Source of the DNA: Anaerolineae bacterium
Lineage (GTDB): Bacteria > Chloroflexota > Anaerolineae > B4-G1 > SLSP01
Direction of reading: 5' to 3'
DNA length: 5,550 nt
Assembly (NCBI GenBank): GCA_021107605.1
Contig: JAIOSN010000240.1
Location: forward strand, 1-5,550
Positions 1-5,426 of the stretch are shown here, in pieces. Position 1 is the stretch's first letter. Each line of letters begins with the position of its first letter. A program made the position numbers and the translations under genes. A model generated the notes under the pieces. The model saw only the letters and a program-made list of their open reading frames with translations. It searched no databases and was not told where the DNA came from.

Positions 1-66
1 GTGTTTTTGCGTCTTGGTGGAGAGATATTTCTTTTTAAGGAAACCAGTTTCATTGTTTTTCTCCTC
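1..66. other. Left-edge non-coding stretch, no gene recognised
   Basis: This AT-richer stretch lies downstream of the operon's last gene and before the octamer array. I see no credible coding sequence. A plus-strand open frame crosses it only because the adjacent 24-nt higher-order repeat keeps a frame open. Positions 40-51 form a very short inverted repeat (GAAAC / GTTTC) followed on the plus strand by a T-rich run at 53-60, but the stem is too weak to call a terminator. The phrase TTTTTGCGTCTTGGTGG near the start resembles a short dispersed intergenic sequence I associate with environmental bacterial genomes. That is an impression from memory, not a database match. Confidence 0.3.
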
Positions 67-154
67 GACTACCTGACGATCAGACTAACGGACTACCTGA
101 CGATCAGACTAACGGACTACTTGACGATCAGACTAACGGACTACTTGACTATCG
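67..154. repeat. Octamer tandem array with 24-nt higher-order period
   Basis: Eleven consecutive 8-nt units of the form GAC[T/G]A plus three bases start at 67, 75, 83, 91, 99, 107, 115, 123, 131, 139 and 147. The variable triplets cycle cct/ctt, tca, acg, giving a 24-nt higher-order unit present three times in full (67-90, 91-114, 115-138), then two more octamers. Copies 1 and 2 of the 24-mer are identical, and copy 3 has one C-to-T change. Each GACGATCA unit sits in a small palindrome (CTGA CGA TCAG). The array overlaps the 3' end of the CAP-domain gene: its last unit, GACTATCG, read on the minus strand gives the CGA (Arg) and TAG stop codons. Confidence 0.9.
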
Positions 155-1276
155 GCGCAGGAATAGCGCCAAGCCCAACAAGAGAGCGCCTCCTTGCAAC
201 ATTAGGATGGCGAGTACCGGCCAATCTCTACTGCGCTCCTCGTTTTCCACCGGCGCGGTGGGCAATGGGGTCCAGGTAGGCGGCGGGGTGAAAGTTGGCC
301 CGCTCTCCGTGGGTTGCAACGTTGGGGTGGGGAGCGGCGTGCTTACCGGTAGCTCCGTGGCCGTGGTGGTAGGTACCGGCGTGAGAGGCGCAGCTGCGCC
401 TCCCTCTGGCGTGGAGGTGGGTAACGGCGTGGCAGCCGGTGCGGTCGCTTCTACTGGCACGGGGGTAGCTGGTAGAGTCTCGCTATTGCTCGTCAACTGG
501 ATGGCGCCTTCGCTGGTGGCAGTGCGCCCGGCCCCATCGCTGAACTCCACATAGACCACGTAATCACCGGGGGTGTTATCGGATAGCGTCCAGGGCAGGA
601 GCTCTTCCCAGGGTTGCGCCGTCGCGTCGCTGAAATCCAGAGTATGGCTAAGACGCACCTCGATAGCTTTCCCAATACGATTGCCATCACCGGCCGGTTG
701 AGCCATTTCGTTGGTGAGACGCACGGCTACCTGCGGTAAAGAGGTGGTCTCCGCACCATCATTGATGAAGATAGGTAGGAAGCCTGGCCGGGAGCCGAAA
801 TCCAAGACAAAATAGTTGATGCCTTGTTGATCCCGCGCATATCCTATGCCCACCTCACGATATCGAGGATCAATGAACATCGCCCAACGGTCAGACTGCT
901 CTCTAAACCAGCTGAGAGCGTTTTGCTCAGAACCCAGCCCGGCCCAGATTGATTCATTGACCAACAAGCCATCTTTCCAAGCATGATAGTTAGCCTCGCG
1001 GATGCGCTGCCGGTACGTGGAATCGTCGGAACCGACCTGGCCGATAAATCCATTGGCAGCCATATCATCCGCGTGCCGTTGCGCGGCTTGCGTCAAGAGC
1101 ACGGAGCGGGAGAGTGGCGGCAGCCCCATATCGAGGCGCGTCTGGCTTATCAGCCGATAGAACTCCCCCGCCGGCTCAACTTGTAATGCCGCGTGTTGCG
1201 AGAAATTCAGCAGAAAGAAGATTAACCAGAGTGCCAGCAAGAAGCCGTTACGCAGTACAATCGCCACTCTACGCAT
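149..1276 (-). CDS. Divergent CAP/SCP-domain surface protein with Pro/Thr stalk and C-terminal membrane anchor
   Basis: The product is a 375-residue envelope protein of unknown precise function. Visible in order: a hydrophobic N-terminal signal or anchor (about 9-25); a CAP/SCP (PR-1-like) domain (about 36-160) with the conserved QRHADDMAANGF stretch, E108 in NESIWAG and E141 in EVGIGYA; a probable beta-sandwich region (about 182-262) containing GDYVVYVEFSDGAGRTATS; a Pro/Thr-rich low-complexity stalk (about 266-343); and a terminal membrane helix (about 353-373) ending in RR. The two histidines normal in the CAP site are absent: Q80 replaces the FFSH histidine, and D129/R130 stand where the GHR histidine belongs. 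Enzymatic or metal-dependent activity is therefore doubtful, and a binding role is an alternative. The ATG overlaps the upstream TAA (TAATG), with AGGGA 7 nt before it. The stop codon lies inside a tandem array. CAP membership is fairly sure, the role is not. Confidence 0.85.
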   Translation of the reverse strand: MRRVAIVLRNGFLLALWLIFFLLNFSQHAALQVEPAGEFYRLISQTRLDMGLPPLSRSVLLTQAAQRHADDMAANGFIGQVGSDDSTYRQRIREANYHAWKDGLLVNESIWAGLGSEQNALSWFREQSDRWAMFIDPRYREVGIGYARDQQGINYFVLDFGSRPGFLPIFINDGAETTSLPQVAVRLTNEMAQPAGDGNRIGKAIEVRLSHTLDFSDATAQPWEELLPWTLSDNTPGDYVVYVEFSDGAGRTATSEGAIQLTSNSETLPATPVPVEATAPAATPLPTSTPEGGAAAPLTPVPTTTATELPVSTPLPTPTLQPTESGPTFTPPPTWTPLPTAPVENEERSRDWPVLAILMLQGGALLLGLALFLRR

Positions 1277-2061
1277 TAGTTTGTCCCTGCCAGCAGCAGT
1301 TTGAATTCCGCTAGCAATTCTGGCGTGGCGGCCATCACTGGATCGGGGGCGTCGGGATGCCAGGGAGCGCCAGAGAATGTGCCTACGGCTCCTCCAGCCT
1401 CGCGCACGATGAGCGCAGCCGCGGTTTGATCCCAGGCGGATAGCTGCCGGGCCAGGTAGAGATCAAACCAACCGGCGGCGACGTAGGCCATGTTTAAGGC
1501 CGCGCTACCCAGGCAGCGTAGAGTGCGGGCGGAATCTAGGAGTTGCGTGACTCGCTGCCAGTGCTCTGTGCGGAGTTGGGGATCGCGCGGCCAGTCAGCG
1601 GCGAAGATGGCCTCTCCCAGCGCGGTGATGCCGGAGGTCCGGAACAGCTCGCCATTAAGTTTGGCTCCCCCCCCGCGCCACGCCGAGAAGGCATGGTCAC
1701 GTAGCGGATCGTAGATCACGCCGGCGACCGGTTCCGCGTCGCTGATGGCCGCGATGGAGATGCAGAAGTTGGGGTTATTGCGCGAAAAGTTCGTCGTGCC
1801 GTCCAGCGGATCGATCAGCCAGCGGACTGGGGAGCCACTCGGATCAGCCCCCGCTTCTTCGGAGGTGATGGCATGAGTAGGGAAGAGCTCCCGCAACCGG
1901 CCCACAATTATCCGCTCCGCAGCCAGATCCGTCTCGGTGACGATATCGCGGAAGCCTTTGGCGCGCACGGTGTGGGTGTGGCGCCAACGTTGTTGGAGCA
2001 GCTCCCCGGCCTCCCGGGCGATATTTTCGGCGTGTAGTGACCATTGTTCATAAACTTTCAT
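1276..2061 (-). CDS. Inositol monophosphatase family protein
   Basis: This is a 261-residue cytoplasmic, Mg2+-dependent, Li+-sensitive-type phosphatase, close to the usual family length of about 260-270. Family signatures are clear: DIVTETDLAAE (39-49); the metal-binding ITSEEAG (65-71, E69 as ligand); motif A WLIDPLDGTTNF (81-92, with D84 and D87); a GGGAKLNGE segment (130-138); LGSAALNMAYVAAG (184-197); and motif B WDQTAAALIVREAGG (210-224, with D211). The catalytic set looks complete. The substrate cannot be read from sequence: inositol-1-phosphate, fructose-1,6-bisphosphate, histidinol phosphate and PAP phosphatases share this fold. The start was chosen at the ATG overlapping the upstream stop (ATGA), preceded by a strong GAGGAG 8 nt away. 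An in-frame GTG at 2082 is less likely. A G8 run in the glycine-rich loop (1667-1674) is a potential slippage site. The downstream gene begins at the TAA. Confidence 0.94.
   Translation of the reverse strand: MKVYEQWSLHAENIAREAGELLQQRWRHTHTVRAKGFRDIVTETDLAAERIIVGRLRELFPTHAITSEEAGADPSGSPVRWLIDPLDGTTNFSRNNPNFCISIAAISDAEPVAGVIYDPLRDHAFSAWRGGGAKLNGELFRTSGITALGEAIFAADWPRDPQLRTEHWQRVTQLLDSARTLRCLGSAALNMAYVAAGWFDLYLARQLSAWDQTAAALIVREAGGAVGTFSGAPWHPDAPDPVMAATPELLAEFKLLLAGTN
1284..1288 (-). promoter_or_regulatory. Ribosome binding site of the CAP-domain gene
   Basis: AGGGA on the minus strand lies 7 nt before the ATG at 1276, inside the 3' end of the phosphatase gene. It is a modest Shine-Dalgarno match. 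Together with the TAATG junction it supports this start and reinitiation or coupling from the phosphatase. Confidence 0.5.
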
Positions 2062-3302
2062 GGAAGCAACTCCTCGTTGCACGCTGCTTCTACCGCTTGC
2101 AACAGTTCCAGGCTGGATTTATCGGTATTTAGATCAAACAACGCGCGCACTAAAGCGGCGCGGCAAGCTGGCTCCGTAGCGCGCGGCGGCCATGCGACCC
2201 AACGTTCATCATCGGCGGTGGTGAGGAGCAACTGGAGCAACCCTTGCTCGATCTCGTTCGACTCCTCATCTGCCAACCCCTTCACTACTAGCGAACGCCG
2301 CACCGGTAGATATTGAGTTTGGGCACTCCATAACGTCTGCGCTTCTGAGGAGAGCAACCAGATGGTAATGGCTTCTGCCGCTTGGTGACGTTTCCCGGCG
2401 GGAGCCAACGATAAGACGCCCGGCCCTCGCCAGAGCGTGGAACCGGGGCCGTCTAATCCGGGCAACGCCATCACCCCCACAGAGAAGTTGTGGTCAATGC
2501 CTATGGCGTCCACGATTGCATGCTGCTGCTGGCTGGAGGCGAGTATTAACGCCATCTTGCTATTACTGAATTGCGCGATACCTTTCTGCGCCAGCTCGTA
2601 GAAACGCCCGCAACCCTGCCTGAGCAACTCGTGGGTAGCCGTCGCTATTTCCGTCGCTCCCTCGGTATTAAACCGGTAATAGCCGGTCTCACCGGTAAGG
2701 GCTGGCTGATCCACCGCCAAAAGTGCTAAAAGGGTACTGGGCTGTACCGGGATGCCTAGCCCAATCTGTCCGCCCTTGATATTGGTCGCGGCACAGGAGA
2801 CATTCTGCAAATCGGCCAACGTCGCGTCCTCGGCCAGATAACCCAGATCCTTGACCCATTCTTGATTGTAATAGAGCAGATAGGTCGTCAGACCCAGAGG
2901 GATTGCTTGCAATTTTCCTTCACGGCTGTAAAGCGTGCTGGCCATAGGGAGTAAGTCGCGTTGTATATTGGAGGGGAGGGTGAGTAATGGAGTGGTCTCG
3001 ACCAACTGTGCGTATTGCTCCACCTCTTCGGGAAAGATCACGAGTAGGTCAGGATAGTGGGCCGGGGAGGCAGCGGTCAGTTTAGCGTAACTATCCGCCT
3101 GATATTCAACCAACAATACCGGGCCGGCTGGATGCTCCCGATTAAACCGGTCGCCGAGCGCGTACAAGGCTTTCTCTTGCGGCCCGTGGAAAGTGTGCCA
3201 GAGCACGACGACTTGTTGATCTGCCGGCGCCGGCTGCTCAGCAGCTCCGCAACCGGTTAGTAACATCAATAGTAACCAGACTACCATCCTCCGTACTTTC
3301 AT
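2058..3302 (-). CDS. Lipoprotein ABC-type extracellular solute-binding protein (sugar-type, SBP family 1)
   Basis: This 414-residue protein is probably a membrane-tethered periplasmic-type binding protein. A lipoprotein signal is plain: MKVRR, a hydrophobic core, then lipobox LTGC with C18 as the lipidated residue. The mature part resembles the carbohydrate-binding cluster (MalE/UgpB-like): VVVLWHTFHGPQEKALYALGD near the start, PDLLVIF and AIPLGLTTYLLYYN in the first lobe, and late LWRGPGVLSLAP and WLLSSEAQTLWSAQTQYLPVRRS, the usual C-lobe signature. Four cysteines occur in the mature chain (170, 231, 380, 408), so disulfides are possible; the last two are in a C-terminal helical tail. The ligand cannot be predicted. 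The ATG overlaps the flippase stop (ATGA) and has GAGAGGG just upstream; a GTG at 3326 is an alternative start. No permease or ATPase gene is adjacent, so it is an orphan here. It could serve a distant transporter or act in sensing or the envelope. Confidence 0.92.
   Translation of the reverse strand: MKVRRMVVWLLLMLLTGCGAAEQPAPADQQVVVLWHTFHGPQEKALYALGDRFNREHPAGPVLLVEYQADSYAKLTAASPAHYPDLLVIFPEEVEQYAQLVETTPLLTLPSNIQRDLLPMASTLYSREGKLQAIPLGLTTYLLYYNQEWVKDLGYLAEDATLADLQNVSCAATNIKGGQIGLGIPVQPSTLLALLAVDQPALTGETGYYRFNTEGATEIATATHELLRQGCGRFYELAQKGIAQFSNSKMALILASSQQQHAIVDAIGIDHNFSVGVMALPGLDGPGSTLWRGPGVLSLAPAGKRHQAAEAITIWLLSSEAQTLWSAQTQYLPVRRSLVVKGLADEESNEIEQGLLQLLLTTADDERWVAWPPRATEPACRAALVRALFDLNTDKSSLELLQAVEAACNEELLP
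2070..2075 (-). promoter_or_regulatory. Ribosome binding site of the inositol monophosphatase family gene
   Basis: GAGGAG on the minus strand lies 8 nt before the ATG at 2061, within the last codons of the binding-protein gene. It is the strongest Shine-Dalgarno site in the window and decides for the ATG that overlaps the upstream TGA rather than the GTG at 2082. Confidence 0.75.
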
Positions 3303-4894
3303 GGGCCCTCTCTTTTCCTGTTCCACCAGTGCATAAACACCGGTTGCAAGAGCTTGATCTCCTCCACCCCTAACCGGCGCAATAACTCCAGATAAGTGAG
3401 CGTACCCAATCCCCCGGCCAGCAGTAGTTCCATCAGTAATTTTTCGATACCTTCACGTCCCATCAAGCCGGCTAGGTAGCGTCCCCCTACCATTGGCAGG
3501 AGCATCGCCAGAGCAGCTACTCCAACTAGACGAATGGTATGTATCAACCCGTGGGGGCGCAGGGTTCCCACCTTTTTGGTGAAGAGATAGAGCATCAAGA
3601 GCGCGTGCCCGGTCAATTTTAGGGAGTTCGCCATAATCAGCAAGGAGAGATTGGGCGGTGCGAAGAGCGTGGGGACAAGAGTCAGCGCGGCATAAAAAAC
3701 GCTGATGGCTACTCCCACCAATGCCGGAATCCAGGTGTCCTTGCGGGCGTAAAAAGCGAAGATGAGCGGTTGGTCCAGGGCGGCGAAGACCAATCCCAGC
3801 AGATTGAGGCGGAGTACCAGCGAAACCGCCTCTGTATCCGCCAGCATGAAGTTACCGCGTTGGAAGAGTAACCCGACGATTGGCTCGGCCAGAATCAGCA
3901 TCATCGCTGCCGCCGGCACTACGAGGATCAAGACCAGGCACAAGCCCTTGGAGAGCGTCGCCCGGAAGCGTTCCTCGGCGGACTCGGCGGCGTAGCGCGC
4001 GAGCGTGGGTAGGATGGCTACGGAGATAGCCGTGACCACCATTCCCAGCGGGAACTGGATGATCGTGGCCGCGTATTTCATCCAGGCGATGCCGCTGGCG
4101 CCGGTGCGCGAGGCCAGGTTGAAGCTGAGGGCCACAGTCAGCTGATCAACGATCAAGCCTAGTCCGATGGGGAGATAGAGTCTGGCGATCGTTCCGAGCG
4201 CGGGATGCCTGGTGAACGGTGAGACGAAATGGAGCTTGGCATCGCGCAGCGCACGCCATTGGAAGAGAACTTGCGCCAGACTCCCGGCCAGCAAGCCGAT
4301 GGCTAAACTATGCGCGCCTAGCGCGCTCCGCCCTAACAACATGACGATCAAAACTAGGGTGGCGTTGGATACGGTTCCCAAGAAAGCGGGGCGTTCAAAG
4401 CGTTGCAGCGCGTAGAGCACGCCAGAAAAGAGCGCGGCGACATTGAGAAAGAGGATGGCGGGGGTGGTGAGGTAGATCATGCGCGTCGCCAGTTGGAGGT
4501 ATTCTGGTTCCAGGCCGGCGCCGAGCAACCGGGCGACTTGAGGAGCCGCCACTTCAATGAGGAGTAGTAGCCCGCCCAGGGTGACTGTTACCAGGGAGAG
4601 AAGGAGACTGAGTAAATGCCAGAGTTCCTCGCGGCGGTTGGGCTTAGCGTAATCGGAGAAGACGGGCACCAGCGCGGAGCTCAACATGCCGCCCGCCAGA
4701 AGATCGTAGAACATGGTGGGGACCTGCGCGGCCACATCGAAGGCACTCACTGCGCCGCCGGCGCCGAAGAAGTAAGACTTGACCATCTCGCGGAGCAACC
4801 CTAACAACCGGCTGCTGATATTCCCCAGCGAGATTAAGATGACGGCGCGAGTTACTTGTTCGGTTTCCCCTGATATAACGGTTTTTTCTTCCAT
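3299..4894 (-). CDS. murJ: MurJ/MviN-family lipid II flippase-like membrane protein
   Basis: This 531-residue polytopic protein of the MOP superfamily (MVF family) is predicted to flip lipid-linked peptidoglycan precursor across the inner membrane. Its length fits the family. Evidence: many hydrophobic helices throughout; the N-terminal signature SSRLLGLLREMVKSYFFGAG, DLLAGGMLSSALVPVFSDY, WMKYAATIIQFPLGMV and AILPTLARY. Two arginines equivalent to E. coli R18 and R24 are kept (R29, R35). Positions matching E. coli D39, R52, R270 and E273 (from memory) are S50, Y63, T277 and Q280, so this is a divergent subtype and substrate identity is less certain. I chose the ATG at 4894 because a predicted -10 box covers the ATG at 4906, which would give 535 residues. 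Neither has a Shine-Dalgarno site. The frame stays open to 5158, but that extension translates tandem repeats and is not real. First gene of the operon; its stop overlaps the next start as ATGA. Confidence 0.9.
   Translation of the reverse strand: MEEKTVISGETEQVTRAVILISLGNISSRLLGLLREMVKSYFFGAGGAVSAFDVAAQVPTMFYDLLAGGMLSSALVPVFSDYAKPNRREELWHLLSLLLSLVTVTLGGLLLLIEVAAPQVARLLGAGLEPEYLQLATRMIYLTTPAILFLNVAALFSGVLYALQRFERPAFLGTVSNATLVLIVMLLGRSALGAHSLAIGLLAGSLAQVLFQWRALRDAKLHFVSPFTRHPALGTIARLYLPIGLGLIVDQLTVALSFNLASRTGASGIAWMKYAATIIQFPLGMVVTAISVAILPTLARYAAESAEERFRATLSKGLCLVLILVVPAAAMMLILAEPIVGLLFQRGNFMLADTEAVSLVLRLNLLGLVFAALDQPLIFAFYARKDTWIPALVGVAISVFYAALTLVPTLFAPPNLSLLIMANSLKLTGHALLMLYLFTKKVGTLRPHGLIHTIRLVGVAALAMLLPMVGGRYLAGLMGREGIEKLLMELLLAGGLGTLTYLELLRRLGVEEIKLLQPVFMHWWNRKREGP
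3306..3312 (-). promoter_or_regulatory. Ribosome binding site of the solute-binding protein gene
   Basis: GAGAGGG on the minus strand lies 3 nt before the ATG at 3302, so the spacing is short. It supports the ATG that begins the MKVRR lipoprotein signal. The match is moderate, and the ATGA overlap with the flippase stop suggests coupling carries part of the initiation. Confidence 0.4.
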
Positions 4895-4904
4895 ATGCAG
4901 AGGC

Positions 4905-4933
4905 ATTCTACCGTCATTTGACTGTTGTGACAA
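4905..4933 (-). promoter_or_regulatory. Putative sigma-70-type promoter of the murJ operon
   Basis: Read on the minus strand, TTGTCA (4928-4933) is separated by exactly 17 nt from TAGAAT (4905-4910). Each box has one mismatch to the E. coli consensus. The expected start point is a G at about 4898, 4 nt before the ATG at 4894, giving a nearly leaderless transcript. The -10 box overlaps the other in-frame ATG (4904-4906), making that start unlikely if the promoter is real. A run of eight C residues (minus strand; 4934-4941) abuts the -35 box. This is prediction only; the promoter preferences of the host are unknown. Confidence 0.5.
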
Positions 4934-4945
4934 GGGGGGGGAAAT

Positions 4946-4973
4946 GAAAGTTGCAGGTTGCAAGTTGAAAGTT
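4946..4973. repeat. Heptamer array, GNARGTT type
   Basis: Four head-to-tail 7-nt units: GAAAGTT, GCAGGTT, GCAAGTT, GAAAGTT. A degenerate fifth unit (GGTGGAA) may follow to 4980. The array lies a few bases upstream of the predicted -35 box of the operon promoter. Its sequence is unrelated to the other arrays in this flank but shares the 7-nt period. Confidence 0.8.
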
Positions 4974-5006
4974 GGTGGAAAGCAGAGGCTCTCGTGGGGG
5001 GAGGCA

Positions 5007-5048
5007 GTAGACGGTAGACGGTAGACAGTAGACGGTAGACAGTAGACA
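5007..5048. repeat. Heptamer array, GTAGACR type (copy A)
   Basis: Six head-to-tail 7-nt units: GTAGACG twice, GTAGACA, GTAGACG, GTAGACA twice. It is followed by GGTGGTCGGCAGAG, which has a near-identical counterpart after the second array of this type at 5279-5334. Together they form the left part of a duplicated composite module. Confidence 0.9.
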
Positions 5049-5080
5049 GGTGGTCGGCAGAGATGCTGGCTCTGGTTGGG

Positions 5081-5204
5081 TCTTGTCCATGCAGGTGGAC
5101 AAGCGGCCAGTAGGCCTACGGAAACATACTTCAGTAGGTGTAGGCCGGCTAGCCCCATTTATGGGGCGTAGCTCCGTAGCCCGTGGTCTTCAGCCACGGG
5201 CACA
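5081..5204. repeat. 124-nt four-hairpin repeat element, copy A
   Basis: This element recurs at 5427-5550 with 6 substitutions and no indels. Four consecutive stem-loops are visible. Hairpin 1: 5082-5089 with 5096-5103, 8 bp. Hairpin 2: outer stem 5113-5119 with 5140-5146, a GGAA bulge, inner stem 5124-5129 with 5134-5139, loop TTCA; the inner stem has one A-G mismatch here. Hairpin 3: 5148-5157 with 5162-5172, 10 bp and one bulged G, loop TTTA. Hairpin 4: GCCCGTGG 5179-5186 with 5194-5201, 8 bp. Transcription direction is unknown. It could be a structured RNA, a REP-like palindromic repeat, or a relic of hairpin-ended elements such as IS200/IS605. None of these is shown. Confidence 0.85.
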
Positions 5205-5246
5205 GGCGGTGGCTAGTCCACTTACGAGGGGAGCGGAAAGGGGTTG

Positions 5247-5267
5247 GTGATCAGTGACCAGGGATTA
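5247..5267. repeat. Heptamer array, GTGATCA type
   Basis: Three 7-nt units: GTGATCA, GTGACCA, GGGATTA. The array sits between hairpin copy A and the second GTARACR array. A related degenerate set lies at 5360-5380. It is short, so confidence rests on the shared period and the related second occurrence. Confidence 0.6.
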
Positions 5268-5278
5268 GGGGGGAGACA

Positions 5279-5334
5279 GTAGACGGTAAACAGTAGACGG
5301 TAAACAGTAGACGGTAAACAGTAGACAGTAGACA
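5279..5334. repeat. Heptamer array, GTARACR type (copy B)
   Basis: Eight 7-nt units. The first six alternate GTAGACG and GTAAACA, making a 14-nt higher-order unit three times, followed by two GTAGACA units. The tail GGTGATCGGCAGAG matches the sequence after the array at 5007-5048 with one change. Confidence 0.9.
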
Positions 5335-5359
5335 GGTGATCGGCAGAGACGCGGGCACA

Positions 5360-5380
5360 GTAATCAGTGATGTGGGATCA
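5360..5380. repeat. Degenerate heptamer array, GTRATCA type
   Basis: Three 7-nt units: GTAATCA, GTGATGT, GGGATCA. It lies in a stretch of about 50 nt that is present in the second composite module but missing from the first, between the CGGCAGAGAYG and GCTGGCTCYGGTTGGG segments. Confidence 0.5.
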
Positions 5381-5426
5381 GGGAGCGGGTGTCTCTACAC
5401 GCTGGCTCCGGTTGGGACACGCTAGG

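Noticed and set aside
40..60. Rho-independent terminator on the plus strand
   Set aside because: The inverted repeat has only 4-5 AT-rich pairs with a tiny loop and the T run is interrupted. It is also in the wrong orientation for the operon.
1..279. Plus-strand open frame with LTDYLTIR repeats
   Set aside because: It is open only because the 24-nt repeat is a multiple of three. It overlaps the strongly supported CAP gene antisense and has no domain or start signal.
207..554. Plus-strand Gly/Val-rich open frame
   Set aside because: It is the antisense shadow of the Pro/Thr-rich stalk of the CAP protein, whose codons read as Gly/Val on the other strand.
4895..5158. N-terminal extension of the flippase reading frame up to 5158
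   Set aside because: The extra residues translate the heptamer arrays and part of the hairpin element (LPSTVYCLPS-like and NLQPATF stretches), and the family length is already met from 4894 or 4906.
5179..5201. Intrinsic terminator formed by hairpin 4
   Set aside because: The stem is good (8 bp, GC-rich), but no U-rich tract follows on either strand.
5081..5204. tRNA or other named RNA gene
   Set aside because: The stems do not make a cloverleaf, no T-arm or CCA consensus is present, and I cannot match it to any named RNA family.
5050..5250. Small plus-strand open frame across hairpin copy A
   Set aside because: It translates palindromic repeat DNA, has no recognisable domain, and no ribosome binding site stands out.
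5007..5334. CRISPR array
   Set aside because: Units are 7 nt and directly adjacent, with no unique spacers of constant length and no cas genes.
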